Source: Paludibacter sp. 221
GTDB lineage: Bacteria; Bacteroidota; Bacteroidia; Bacteroidales; Paludibacteraceae
DNA: 48,278 bases
Reading direction: 5' to 3'
NCBI RefSeq assembly: GCF_010501035.1
Contig: NZ_QVMH01000010.1
Coordinates: 1-48,278, forward strand
The translations under genes were made by a program, and so were the position numbers. The notes beneath the pieces were generated by a model. That model was not told where the DNA came from. It saw only the letters and a list, made by a program, of their open reading frames with translations, and searched no databases. Shown here in pieces: positions 16,558 through 25,243 of the stretch (its first letter is position 1; every line of letters begins with the position of its first letter).

Positions 16558-16772
16558 TAGTGTCCACTAAAAAATCACAATGGCTCTTTGAAGTATTTGA
16601 AATATAGTTAGTTGTGGAGTTTTTTAAGTAAACGGACTTCAATTCTCGGATATGTTTTACAATTCTCGTCTCTTCAATAATACCATTTTTCAATATAGCA
16701 AAGTACGATGTGGTTCTTGTGAACTAGGTTTATTTAACTAAATTTTAATCGTCTCATTTTTATGGGACACTG
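16558..16772. mobile_element. Possible IS remnant or MITE
   Basis: The ends tagtgtccactaaaaa (16558-16573) and tttttatgggacactg (16757-16772) match as inverted repeats at 13 of 16 positions. The 215-bp element has no intact transposase and no obvious target duplication. Confidence 0.4.
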
Positions 16773-16797
16773 GTGAAAAAACATATATAACGCAAAC

Positions 16798-16832
16798 GAG
16801 GCTATCCTACTTAGGATAGCCTCTGTTTTTTT
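16798..16832 (+). terminator. Rho-independent terminator between psd and ilvC
   Basis: The stem gaggctatcct / aggatagcctc (11 bp, 4-nt loop, 16798-16823) is followed on the plus strand by tgttttttt. The T run favours stopping rightward transcription; on the minus strand the run after the ilv operon is poor (gtttgcg), so leftward termination may be less efficient. Confidence 0.7.
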
Positions 16833-16846
16833 GTGTTTTAAGAATG

Positions 16847-17893
16847 TTAATTATTCTCTGGTCTCAGTTTGCGTACAGTAGCACCGGCTTGCCACATTTC
16901 GCTTTCGCGGAGTGCTTTAAGCTCTTTTTCCAACCCTTCGCGGTAGTCGGGTTTCGAGTTTGTATCGATAGAGCGTTGTGCTTCGTTTCCGCTTGCAACT
17001 TCAGAATACAATTTAGCAAAAACCGGTTTTGTAGCATCGTGGAAAGGTCCCATCCAGTCCAGTGCACCACGTTGCGCAGTGGTAGAGCAGTTTGCATACA
17101 TCCAGTCCATACCGTTTTCAGCGAAAAGCGGCATCAACGATTGGGTCAGTTCTTCCACTGTTTCGTTGAATGCCTCTGATGGAGTGTGTCCGTTTTCGCG
17201 CAGCACCTCGTATTGAGCCAATAATATACCTTGAATAGCTCCCATTAGCGTTCCGCGTTCTCCGGTGAGGTCGGAATATACTTCGCGTTTGAAATCTGTT
17301 TCGAACAGATAGCCCGACCCAACTCCGATTCCTAAAGCTACAACACGCTCGAAAGCACGTCCGGTAGCATCCTGGAAAATAGCGTATGAAGAGTTCAACC
17401 CACGTCCTTCGAGGAACATGCGGCGAAGTGAAGTTCCGGAGCCTTTAGGCGCTACCAGAATCACATCTACATCAGCAGGAGGGATAATCCCTGTACGTTC
17501 TTTATATGTGATGCCAAAGCCGTGAGAGAAATATAATGCTTTGCCTGCAGTGAGATAAGGTTTGATACGTGGCCAAACTTCAATTTGCGCAGCATCAGAA
17601 AGGAGGTATTGAATAATAGTTCCTCTTTCGCATGCTTCTTCAATATCAAAAAGTGTTTCGCCCGGAACCCAACCGTCAGCTACAGCTTTATCCCAAGTTT
17701 TTCCACCTTTACGTTGTCCTACGATTACGTTGAATCCGTTATCGCGCAGGTTCAGCGATTGTCCCGGACCTTGTACGCCGTATCCGATAATTGCGATGGT
17801 TTCATCTTTTAATACTTCTCTTGCTTTTTCCAACGGAAATTCGTCGCGGGTGATTACGTTTTCTTCTACACCGCCAAAATTCATTTTTGCCAT
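16847..17893 (-). CDS. ilvC: Ketol-acid reductoisomerase
   Basis: The 348-aa class I enzyme has the nucleotide-binding motif IAIIGYGVQGPGQSLNLRDNG (about 34-54). The knotted C-terminal domain follows, with metal-binding SDLTGERGTLMG and NETVEELTQ. It isomerises and reduces acetolactate or acetohydroxybutyrate to the dihydroxy acids, needing Mg2+ and NAD(P)H. It is the last gene of the leftward ilvD-ilvB-ilvN-orf-ilvC unit, starting 129 bases after the small membrane protein gene. Length fits the class I type of Bacteroidetes. Confidence 0.96.
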   Translation of the reverse strand: MAKMNFGGVEENVITRDEFPLEKAREVLKDETIAIIGYGVQGPGQSLNLRDNGFNVIVGQRKGGKTWDKAVADGWVPGETLFDIEEACERGTIIQYLLSDAAQIEVWPRIKPYLTAGKALYFSHGFGITYKERTGIIPPADVDVILVAPKGSGTSLRRMFLEGRGLNSSYAIFQDATGRAFERVVALGIGVGSGYLFETDFKREVYSDLTGERGTLMGAIQGILLAQYEVLRENGHTPSEAFNETVEELTQSLMPLFAENGMDWMYANCSTTAQRGALDWMGPFHDATKPVFAKLYSEVASGNEAQRSIDTNSKPDYREGLEKELKALRESEMWQAGATVRKLRPENN

Positions 17894-18022
17894 TTTATTT
17901 GTTTTTGTATTACTTCTACATCCTTTAAAATAGGATTTGAAGATATGATTATATTATAATAATTTAAAAACTGTTTTTTCTCTCCTTTTTGTTACAAATG
18001 GGGGAGTTCGATAGTAACATGA

Positions 18023-18340
18023 TTAACCTAAAAAATGTCCGGCTATTCCAATCAAAGTTCCCAGTACAATCGCATTGATTGCAATTATAGGTACTGATTT
18101 TTTTTCAGCATGCCCTACCAGCACAAGTACCGGAAGTGCTAAACATAATGATATCAATCCGCCTTCGAGCCACCATACAATATGGGGAAGGTCGATATTG
18201 ACAATGACGATAGAAACAAAAAAATACTGTACAAATGCCGAAATTGTTGAATGTTTGGGCAATTTTTGTATTATCATTGGAATAATATCAATTATTCCGG
18301 CTACAAGTCCGATAATTACAGATAATAATAATTTATCCAT
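18023..18340 (-). CDS. Small membrane protein within the ilv operon
   Basis: The 105-aa protein is almost wholly hydrophobic, with about three to four membrane helices (3-22, 35-50, 58-75, 83-104), GxxxG-like contacts (GLVAGIIDIIP, GTLIGIAGHFLG) and a short loop HAEKKSVP. I do not recognise a named family. It lies in the same orientation between ilvN (50 bases before) and ilvC (129 bases after), so it should be co-expressed with valine/isoleucine synthesis. In Bacteroides that slot usually holds an acyl-ACP thioesterase gene, which is absent here. A role in export or sensing of branched-chain intermediates is only a guess. Confidence 0.65.
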   Translation of the reverse strand: MDKLLLSVIIGLVAGIIDIIPMIIQKLPKHSTISAFVQYFFVSIVIVNIDLPHIVWWLEGGLISLCLALPVLVLVGHAEKKSVPIIAINAIVLGTLIGIAGHFLG

Positions 18341-18390
18341 TGTTGTGTTTTTTGTAAATTAGTTATAGTGTTTTGTTTATTTTTATTTTT

Positions 18391-18942
18391 CTATCCTTCG
18401 TTTGTAACCTTTTCTTCGATGCTTGCAAGCATATCACTTAGGCGTTCTACCTTGGATTTTGTAATTGCTATGCGTCCCGAACGGATAAACTGCAATACTC
18501 CTACCGAGTCTTTCAGTTCGTCGAAAAGCCCTTGCGTTTCTTTATAATGTCCGGTTTTCTGTAAAACCATGAAGGTTTCATTCATTTCCAGAATCTGGAT
18601 ATTATATTTGCGTATTATTTCTTCAATCGAACCTAAAGCCAATAGTTTGTTTGTTGCTATTTTGTATAAGGCTATTTCCTGAAAAACCAGTTCGTCGTCG
18701 GTACTGTAATATGCTTTCAATATGTCTACCCGTTTGTCAATTTGTTGTACCACTTTTTCAATCATGTCTTTTGTAGAAAAGACCGTGATTGTAAACTTGT
18801 GGATGCCTTTGATGGCTGATGGTGAGACTGATAGAGTTTCTATATTTATCCCTCTCCGGGTAAAAATAATGGTTATCTGATTAAGTAGTCCAACCGTATT
18901 TTCCGAGAATATCGTAATAGTATATAATGTACTTTCCTGCAT
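18391..18942 (-). CDS. ilvN: Acetolactate synthase small (regulatory) subunit
   Basis: The 183-aa protein starts with an ACT domain (YTITIFSENTVGLLNQITIIFTRRGINIETLSVS, about 6-40) followed by the second regulatory domain. It matches the IlvN/IlvH family and would bind valine and activate or inhibit the catalytic subunit IlvB. Twenty bases separate it from the end of ilvB, so the two subunits are cotranscribed and probably translated together. The C terminus beyond about residue 150 (GRIAITKSKVERLSDML) is normal for the Bacteroidetes form. Confidence 0.93.
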   Translation of the reverse strand: MQESTLYTITIFSENTVGLLNQITIIFTRRGINIETLSVSPSAIKGIHKFTITVFSTKDMIEKVVQQIDKRVDILKAYYSTDDELVFQEIALYKIATNKLLALGSIEEIIRKYNIQILEMNETFMVLQKTGHYKETQGLFDELKDSVGVLQFIRSGRIAITKSKVERLSDMLASIEEKVTNEG

Positions 18943-18962
18943 GGTTTAAAAAATTAGGTTGA

Positions 18963-20723
18963 TTAATCGCATAATAAAATATCTGTAATACATGCTCCGG
19001 CCGGAACCATAGGATAAACCAGTCCTTTGGTTTCTACATTCACAACTAAGAGATAAGGCTTATCATCCTGCAGCATATCGTTGATAGCACCATCCAGTTC
19101 TTCACGTTCGTTTACCTCTTTGCTTGCAATGCCGTAAGCCCTTGCAATGGTAACAAAGTCGGGGTTTTTCATCTCGGTAAACGAATAACGCTCGTCAAAG
19201 AACAACTCTTGCCATTGGCGTACCATACCCAGAAAATGATTGTTCAGAATAATTATTTTTACGCCAATCTGCTCCTGCATAATTGTGCCAAGTTCCTGCA
19301 TTGTCATCTGGAAACCGCCATCGCCACAAAACAAACAAACCGTACGCTCCGGTGCTCCGATTTTAGCCCCCATAGCGGCAGGAATACCAAACCCCATTGT
19401 ACCCAATCCGCCGGAAGTAACTATACTGCGTGGCTGCGAGTATTTAAAATATCGTGAAGCCATCATTTGGTTTTGTCCCACATCGGTAACTAAAACGGCT
19501 TTATTCTCTGTTGCCTCCGAAACCCTGCGGACAACTTCTCCCATCGTTATCTGACCATGTTCGGGGTGAATTTCTTTTCTGATTACTTTGTCGTATTCCA
19601 GTTTGTCGTATTCGTCGAAAGAGCGTATCCACTCTGTATGCGAATTTTTCTTTACTTTTTCGGTAAGAGCGGCTAAGGTTTCTTTTGCATCGCCAAGTAC
19701 AGCAACGTCTACAGGTACGTTTTTACCTATTTCGGAAGCATCAATATCTAAGTGTATAATTTTAGCTTGTTTGGCATATTTGGTCAGGTCGCCTGTAACA
19801 CGGTCGTCGAACCGCATCCCGATTGCAATTATCACATCAGCTTCGTTGGTTTTCATATTGGGGCCTATGTTGCCGTGCATACCCAAAAATCCCTTGTTTA
19901 ATGGATAATCGGATGGCAATGCCGACAGTCCCAGCAAGGTATTTCCGGCAGGGATACCTGCTTTCTCAAGAAATGCTTTTAATTCTTCTTCGGCATTTCC
20001 CAAAATAACTCCCTGACCAACCAGAGCAAATGGTTTTTTTGCTTCGTCAATCAGTTGTGCGGCAGCTTCTATCTGTGCAGGATTTACTTCCGGTACAGGT
20101 ATGTAGCTACGGATAAAATCGCAAGGCTGATACTCAAACTCAACATTCTGTGCTTGCGCATTTTTAGTAAAATCCAACACTACAGGTCCCGGTCGGCCAC
20201 TACGTGCGATATAAAACGCCCGTGCTATTGCCCAACTAATATCCTCAGCACGACGTATCTGGTACGACCATTTGGTTATAGGCTGTGTAATACCTACTAC
20301 GTCTATCTCTTGAAAAGCATCGGTTCCCAAAAGGTTTGCGCCTACTTGTCCGGCTATGACTACCATCGGGGTGCTATCGAGCATGGCATCGCCTATTCCG
20401 GTAATCACATTGGTAGCTCCGGGACCGGAGGTTACAAAGCATACTCCTACTTTGCCCGAAACCCGAGCATAGCCTTGCGCGGCATGAGTGGCGCCTTGTT
20501 CGTGACGTGTGAGTATGTGGTTGATTTCGTTTTTGAAATCGTATAGCGTGTCGAATACAGGGATGATTTGTCCGCCCGGATATCCGAAGATGGTATCAAC
20601 TCCTTCGCAAATTAATGATTCGATTAGTATTTGTGAACCGGAAATAATGCGCTTCGTTCCTTTGGCGCTGTCATTGCGGGCTTGACCCGCAATCTCTTCT
20701 ATGTTATTATTTTTTGATTTCAT
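18963..20723 (-). CDS. ilvB: Acetolactate synthase large (catalytic) subunit
   Basis: The 586-aa ThDP enzyme has GSQILIESLICEGVDTIFGYPGG, the catalytic-glutamate region LTRHEQGATHAAQGYAR, the central FAD/cofactor domain with GMHGNIGPN and GMRFDDRVTGD, and the ThDP-Mg2+ motif GDGGFQMT...NNHFLG. It condenses two pyruvates, or pyruvate with 2-oxobutyrate, at the first shared step of valine/leucine/isoleucine synthesis. The first ~25 residues are not family sequence: IEEIAGQARNDS is encoded by a palindromic repeat (20671-20697) inserted at the start of the gene. The catalytic region begins at about residue 26, and no better start lies downstream before it. Confidence 0.95.
   Translation of the reverse strand: MKSKNNNIEEIAGQARNDSAKGTKRIISGSQILIESLICEGVDTIFGYPGGQIIPVFDTLYDFKNEINHILTRHEQGATHAAQGYARVSGKVGVCFVTSGPGATNVITGIGDAMLDSTPMVVIAGQVGANLLGTDAFQEIDVVGITQPITKWSYQIRRAEDISWAIARAFYIARSGRPGPVVLDFTKNAQAQNVEFEYQPCDFIRSYIPVPEVNPAQIEAAAQLIDEAKKPFALVGQGVILGNAEEELKAFLEKAGIPAGNTLLGLSALPSDYPLNKGFLGMHGNIGPNMKTNEADVIIAIGMRFDDRVTGDLTKYAKQAKIIHLDIDASEIGKNVPVDVAVLGDAKETLAALTEKVKKNSHTEWIRSFDEYDKLEYDKVIRKEIHPEHGQITMGEVVRRVSEATENKAVLVTDVGQNQMMASRYFKYSQPRSIVTSGGLGTMGFGIPAAMGAKIGAPERTVCLFCGDGGFQMTMQELGTIMQEQIGVKIIILNNHFLGMVRQWQELFFDERYSFTEMKNPDFVTIARAYGIASKEVNEREELDGAINDMLQDDKPYLLVVNVETKGLVYPMVPAGACITDILLCD
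20671..20697. repeat. Palindromic repeat inside the ilvB coding sequence
   Basis: attgcggg-cttga-cccgcaat (20673-20693) is a perfect 8-bp stem with a 5-nt loop. It belongs to a dispersed repeat type seen in many bacterial genomes and, read in this frame, encodes EIAGQARND within the N-terminal extension of IlvB. Confidence 0.7.
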
Positions 20724-20799
20724 TGTTCCACTTTAATGATAAATCCTCCCAGTCGGGATTTATCGTATTTACTAAATCATTTTTCCACTCTTCTTTGCT

Positions 20800-20955
20800 G
20801 GCGCGGACTTGTAGTCCGTGTTCTGCTTGAAAAGCAGCTGTATTTGTACTGAATAAGTCCTGTCTTTCAGACAGTCGTGTGCTTTGTTTATCGTCCGCAA
20901 GCTGCGCTTTGCTTGCATGCGGTTATGCAAATCATGCCTTTCAGGCATAAGCATA
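20800..20955. repeat. Cluster of short hairpins between ilvD and ilvB
   Basis: At least four adjacent small palindromes occur: cggac-ttgta-gtccg, ctgctt-gaa-aagcag, ctgtc-tttca-gacag and atgcc-tttca-ggcat. The 264-base ilvD-ilvB gap has no credible gene. In the ilv transcript these would fold as a row of hairpins and could affect mRNA stability or ilvB expression. Confidence 0.55.
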
Positions 20956-20987
20956 CTTTAGTCCGCAATAACCATAATAAGTGTGCA

Positions 20988-22814
20988 TTAGTCTATTAAT
21001 CTTACAGCTCCTTTGTCTGCAGAGCTGACGAGGCTTGCGTATGCCTTTAGCGATTTCGAGACGACTCGGTTTCTGTCTTTTGGTTTGAATGCGTCTTTTC
21101 CGCGTGCTTCTTCTTTTTTGCGGCGTTCGGCCAATTCTTCGTCCGAAAGTTTTACGTTTATACTGCGGTTTGGTATATCTATTTCTATGATGTCACCGTC
21201 TTGGATAAGACCTATGTTGCCTCCTGCTGCTGCTTCGGGCGAAATGTGTCCGATAGACAGTCCGGAAGTACCGCCCGAAAAGCGTCCGTCCGTAATAAGG
21301 GCGCACTCTTTGCCTAAATGGCGCGACTTGATATAAGAGGTAGGATAGAGCATTTCCTGCATTCCGGGACCTCCCTTAGGGCCTTCGTGTGTGATAACCA
21401 CCACATCGCCCGATGCTACATTTCCTTTTAGTATACCTTCGCATGCTGATTCTTGCGAAGTAAATACTTTTGCAGGGCCCGAAAACTTCCAGATGCTCTC
21501 GTCTACGCCTGCCGTCTTGATAACACATCCATCTTGAGCAATGTTGCCTTTGAGTATCCCCAATCCTCCGTCTTTTGTGTAAGCATATTCGATAGAACGT
21601 ATACAGCCATTCTCGCGGTCGGCATCTAAAGTGTCAAAGTATTCCTCTTGTGAACCTAACACCAGATTGAAACGGTTGGCAGGGGCTGTGGAATAAATCT
21701 GTTTTGCCTCCTTCGATGTGTTTCCCGTTGTTATATCGTATTTGTTTAATGCTTCTTTAAGTGTAAGCCCATCTACCCGTTTTACTGAGTTGTTCAGCAA
21801 CCCTGCTTTATCAAGCTCATTTAAAATGCCTAAAATTCCACCTGCGCGGTTTACATCCTGAATGTGATATTTTTGTGTATTGGGAGCTACTTTGCACAAA
21901 CATGGCGTTTTGCGCGAGAGCATATCAATATCATCCATCGTAAAGTCTACTTCAGCTTCGTGGGCAATGGCAAGCAAGTGTAATACTGTATTGGTGGAGC
22001 CTCCCATCGCAATATCCAAAGTCATGGAGTTTAAGAATGCGTTACGCGTAGCAATTGAACGTGGGAGAACGCTATTGTCGCCATCGCGGTAATATTTGTA
22101 AGCATTTTCGACAATAAGTTTTGCAGCCTCTTCAAACAGTCGTTCACGGTTTTTATGTGTGGCTACTATTGTTCCGTTTCCGGGTAGGGCTAAGCCTATT
22201 GCCTCGTTCAAGCAATTCATGGAGTTAGCTGTAAACATTCCGGAACATGACCCGCACGAAGGGCATGCCGAACGTTCAATTCGTTCCACTTGTTTGTCCG
22301 AAACGCTTTCATCGGCCGATTGAATCATGGCATCAATCAAGTCCATCTGGTGACCGTCCAATTTTCCGGCCTCCATTGGGCCACCCGATACGAAAACAGT
22401 AGGAATATTCAACCGCATAGAAGCCATAAGCATTCCCGGTGTTATCTTGTCGCAGTTGCTTATACACACCATTGCATCGGCCTTATGGGCATTTACCATA
22501 TACTCTACACTATCGGCTATAATGTCGCGCGATGGCAGGGAATAAAGCATGCCGTCGTGTCCCATTGCTATACCATCGTCGATAGCTATGGTATTGAATT
22601 CGGCAGCGAAGCATCCAAGTTTTTCTATTTCGGTTTTTACCTTTTGCCCTATTTCGTGCAGGTGTACATGTCCCGGAACAAATTGTGTAAAAGAGTTGAC
22701 AATAGCAATAATAGGTTTGCCCATTTGTTCGTCTTTCATTCCGTTGGCACGCCACAGTGCACGGGCTCCAGCCATCCTCCGTCCTTGTGTGCTTGTTTCG
22801 CTTCTTAATTTCAT
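20988..22814 (-). CDS. ilvD: Dihydroxy-acid dehydratase
   Basis: The 608-aa protein matches IlvD end to end: [45 protein letters not shown] with the first cluster cysteine, [20 protein letters not shown] with further Fe-S ligands, and [22 protein letters not shown]. It dehydrates the dihydroxy acids to 2-oxo acids of the valine and isoleucine pathways using an oxygen-sensitive Fe-S cluster. It is the first structural gene of the operon and sits directly behind the leader attenuator at 22831-22974, which should control it and everything downstream. Confidence 0.97.
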   Translation of the reverse strand: MKLRSETSTQGRRMAGARALWRANGMKDEQMGKPIIAIVNSFTQFVPGHVHLHEIGQKVKTEIEKLGCFAAEFNTIAIDDGIAMGHDGMLYSLPSRDIIADSVEYMVNAHKADAMVCISNCDKITPGMLMASMRLNIPTVFVSGGPMEAGKLDGHQMDLIDAMIQSADESVSDKQVERIERSACPSCGSCSGMFTANSMNCLNEAIGLALPGNGTIVATHKNRERLFEEAAKLIVENAYKYYRDGDNSVLPRSIATRNAFLNSMTLDIAMGGSTNTVLHLLAIAHEAEVDFTMDDIDMLSRKTPCLCKVAPNTQKYHIQDVNRAGGILGILNELDKAGLLNNSVKRVDGLTLKEALNKYDITTGNTSKEAKQIYSTAPANRFNLVLGSQEEYFDTLDADRENGCIRSIEYAYTKDGGLGILKGNIAQDGCVIKTAGVDESIWKFSGPAKVFTSQESACEGILKGNVASGDVVVITHEGPKGGPGMQEMLYPTSYIKSRHLGKECALITDGRFSGGTSGLSIGHISPEAAAGGNIGLIQDGDIIEIDIPNRSINVKLSDEELAERRKKEEARGKDAFKPKDRNRVVSKSLKAYASLVSSADKGAVRLID

Positions 22815-22830
22815 ATACGTTTATTTAAAT

Positions 22831-22868
22831 AAAAAACCTTCCTCATTTAATGGTGAGAAAGGTTTTTT
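22831..22868 (-). terminator. Attenuator terminator of the ilv operon
   Basis: On the minus strand aaaaaaccttt-ctca ... tgag-g-aaggtttttt forms a stem of 10 plus 4 bp separated by one A/C mismatch, followed by tttttta. It lies 17 bases before the ilvD ATG, inside the leader. Its 5' arm (22852-22864) can alternatively pair with 22900-22912 in the leader-peptide coding region, so terminator and antiterminator exclude each other. Confidence 0.85.
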
Positions 22869-22893
22869 AATGCTTTTATTCTACATGTATTTT

Positions 22894-22974
22894 TTACGCA
22901 ACCGTCCTCACCTCTGATTTATTGACCAAAAGTAGAATGACGTTCACGAGAATAATAATGCTTTGAGAAATCAT
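22894..22974 (-). CDS. ilv operon leader peptide (26 aa)
   Basis: This small frame starts with ATG (complement of 22972-22974) and ends with TAA (22894-22896). Fourteen of its 26 codons are Ile, Leu or Val, including the runs IIILV (residues 6-10) and VILLLV (12-17). Its start lies about 17 bases after the predicted transcription start, and it is followed by a terminator before ilvD. Ribosome stalling on the Ile/Leu/Val run would free codons 21-25 (GAG GTG AGG ACG GTT) to form an antiterminator; completion of translation would cover them. This is the classic layout of ilv leader attenuation and is not listed by gene finders because of its size. Confidence 0.85.
   Translation of the reverse strand: MISQSIIILVNVILLLVNKSEVRTVA
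22900..22912 (-). promoter_or_regulatory. Antiterminator segment of the ilv leader
   Basis: On the minus strand ggtgaggacggtt pairs with aacctttctcacc of the terminator 5' arm: 12 pairs, one of them G-U, with a single C/U mismatch. The segment lies in codons 21-25 of the leader peptide, just after the Ile/Leu/Val run. Confidence 0.75.
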
Positions 22975-22997
22975 TAATTTCGTTTTTGTTTCGGTTG

Positions 22998-23029
22998 CAA
23001 AGATATGCTAAGATTTTTAAAGTAACAAA
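22998..23029 (-). promoter_or_regulatory. Promoter of the ilv operon
   Basis: Read on the minus strand: TTTG (23026-23029), a 20-nt spacer, TATCTTTG (22998-23005). Both boxes and the spacing match the Bacteroidetes sigma consensus. Transcription would start near 22991, about 17 bases before the leader-peptide ATG. Confidence 0.75.
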
Positions 23030-23214
23030 CAAACTGCAAGAAAAATACAGTTTTTTTGTCCGAATTGAAAGAAATATAGCTTTTGAAATTAGAAAATTAA
23101 GAGCTTGTATTTTGCAAGCATAGCATTATTCTAATTTATTGTGTGTTCCGGCTCATTGTAATGTCTTGAAATCTTTTTAAGGTATAAACATAAGGCAAAA
23201 CCAGTAAAATATAT

Positions 23215-23222
23215 TACTTTTG
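23215..23222 (+). promoter_or_regulatory. Putative -7 box of dxs
   Basis: TACTTTTG matches TAnnTTTG and lies 26 bases before the dxs ATG. No TTTG is found at the usual -33 distance, so the call is tentative. The dxs and ilv promoters diverge from the same intergenic region. Confidence 0.4.
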
Positions 23223-23248
23223 TACATCTATTATGCTGTAACCCCAAA

Positions 23249-25168
23249 ATGATTGAAAGACAATATAAATACCTTAGCGAAATAAATTCTCCGGCTGATT
23301 TGAAGAAGATTCCAAGGGAAGAACTGGAAGTTGTATCTCAGGAATTGCGGCAATTTATAATTGATGAGGTATCAAAAAATCCCGGACATTTAGGTTCAAG
23401 TTTAGGTGTTGTTGAATTAACCGTAGCACTGCATTATGTTTTTGATACGCCATACGACCGTATAATTTGGGATGTAGGGCATCAGGCCTACGGGCATAAA
23501 ATACTGACAGGCAGGCGCGATGTTTTCCATACCAATCGCCAGTTTAAAGGTATTTCAGGTTTTCCTTCGCCTAAAGAGAGTGAGTACGACGCTTTTGGGG
23601 TAGGGCATTCGTCCACGTCCATTTCGGCAGGTTTAGGTATGTCAGTTGCATCCCTGTTGCAAAACGATGCCAAGCGTAAGGTTGTTGCTGTAATTGGCGA
23701 TGGCTCTATGACAGGAGGTTTAGCCTTCGAGGGATTGAACAATACCTCTATGGATAAAAATAACCTTTTGATTGTACTGAATGACAACCAGATGGCTATC
23801 GACCCTATCAAAGGAGGTTTCAGTCAATACCTTGTAGATATAACTACTTCGAGAACTTACAATAAAATCCGTTATGGGCTTTATACTGTTTTGCGGAAAT
23901 TAGGCTTTATCAGCGAATCGCGAAGGAAACGCATTTTACGTTTTAATAACAGCCTGAAAGCAAAAATATCCAGTAAGCAGCCTAACATCTTCGAGGGTTT
24001 GAACATCCGTTACTTTGGCCCTGTAGATGGGCATGATGTTGATAATCTGGTACGCGTTTTAAATGAAATAAAGGAGTACGAAGGGCCTAAGGTGCTGCAT
24101 ATCATTACTAAAAAAGGGAAAGGTTATAAGCCTGCGGAAGAAGCCGCTACTATTTGGCATGCTCCCGGTAAATTTGACGTATCGACCGGGGTGCGCGATT
24201 GTTCCTGCAAGGAGTGTACTCCTCCATTATTTCAGGATGTGTTTGGTGAAACTTTGCTTGAACTGGCAAAACAAAATGATAAGATAGTGGGTGTTACGCC
24301 TGCTATGCCATCGGGTTGCTCCATGTGTATAATGCAGGAGGAATTTCCCGACCGGGTATTTGATGTGGGAATTGCTGAGGGGCATGCGGTAACTTTTTCG
24401 GCCGGACTGGCAAAAGAGGGTTTGATGCCGTTTTGTAATATCTACTCTTCATTCATGCAACGTGCGTACGATAATATTATTCACGATGTAGCTCTACAAA
24501 AACTAAACGTGGTTTTTTGTATCGACCGTGCGGGTATTGTAGGTTCCGACGGGGCTACCCATCAGGGACAGTTTGATTTGTCTTACCTTCGTTTTATCCC
24601 AAATATGACGATTGCCGCACCACGTAATGAGATGGAGTTGCGGAACTTGATGTACACAGCCCAATTGCCCGATATGGGACCTTTTGCTATTCGTTATCCG
24701 CGTGGAAACGGTTTTAATGTGGATTGGGAAACCCCTCTTGCACCTTTGGAAGTAGGTAAGGGCGAGAAACTGAAAGATGGAAAAGATATTGCAGTACTTA
24801 CTATCGGAACAATAGCACATAATGCGTCAAAAGCTATAGAGGAAATTGAACGGGAGCAGAATGTGACTGTTGCACATTACGATTTGCGCTTTCTGAAGCC
24901 TTTGGATGAAACTTTATTGCATGAGATAGGGCAATCGTTCACCAAAATTGTAACCATCGAAGATGGCGTTATTAAAGGCGGATTTGGTAGTGCAGTATTA
25001 GAGTTTATGGCAGATAATGACTACAGCCCTCAAATAAAACGCTTGGGAATACCGGATAACTTTATTGAACACGGTACTCAAAAAGAGCTCTTTAGTATGC
25101 TTGGCTTGGATGCCGTAGGAATCGCCAAGAGTATCCTCGACTTTTCTGATTTTACAAAAGCAAAATAA
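23249..25168 (+). CDS. dxs: 1-deoxy-D-xylulose-5-phosphate synthase
   Basis: The 639-aa ThDP enzyme shows the family markers: [38 protein letters not shown], the ThDP motif GDGSMTGG...NDNQ (about 150-181), [54 protein letters not shown] and IRYPRGNG. It condenses pyruvate with glyceraldehyde 3-phosphate, entering the MEP isoprenoid and thiamine/pyridoxal pathways. The motif usually written DGPTHHG reads DGATHQG here, a moderate variation. Length is normal. The trkA gene follows 75 bases later. Confidence 0.96.
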   Translation: MIERQYKYLSEINSPADLKKIPREELEVVSQELRQFIIDEVSKNPGHLGSSLGVVELTVALHYVFDTPYDRIIWDVGHQAYGHKILTGRRDVFHTNRQFKGISGFPSPKESEYDAFGVGHSSTSISAGLGMSVASLLQNDAKRKVVAVIGDGSMTGGLAFEGLNNTSMDKNNLLIVLNDNQMAIDPIKGGFSQYLVDITTSRTYNKIRYGLYTVLRKLGFISESRRKRILRFNNSLKAKISSKQPNIFEGLNIRYFGPVDGHDVDNLVRVLNEIKEYEGPKVLHIITKKGKGYKPAEEAATIWHAPGKFDVSTGVRDCSCKECTPPLFQDVFGETLLELAKQNDKIVGVTPAMPSGCSMCIMQEEFPDRVFDVGIAEGHAVTFSAGLAKEGLMPFCNIYSSFMQRAYDNIIHDVALQKLNVVFCIDRAGIVGSDGATHQGQFDLSYLRFIPNMTIAAPRNEMELRNLMYTAQLPDMGPFAIRYPRGNGFNVDWETPLAPLEVGKGEKLKDGKDIAVLTIGTIAHNASKAIEEIEREQNVTVAHYDLRFLKPLDETLLHEIGQSFTKIVTIEDGVIKGGFGSAVLEFMADNDYSPQIKRLGIPDNFIEHGTQKELFSMLGLDAVGIAKSILDFSDFTKAK

Positions 25169-25243
25169 ACAAAGCCTGTTTTTTATTTGTTTAATACTTT
25201 ATAAATTTGTTTGTTTGAAACTTTTCTTATTTAATTTATCAAA

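Larger units (their letters stand above)
16539..16846. other. Intergenic region holding a degenerate IS-like fragment
   Basis: Between psd and ilvC there is no intact gene. 16558-16772 is bounded by imperfect inverted ends and the rest is the ilvC-side terminator. A minus-strand frame across about 16560-16700 reads without stops (for example GIIEETRIVKHIRELKSVYL) but has no start and no recognisable family. Confidence 0.5.

Noticed and set aside
18963-20723. ilvB as a transferred gene because of its odd N terminus
   Set aside because: Only the repeat-derived segment is unusual; the rest fits the operon and family.
20772-20954. 60-codon minus-strand frame between ilvD and ilvB
   Set aside because: It consists of the hairpin repeats read as protein; no family and no ribosome site.
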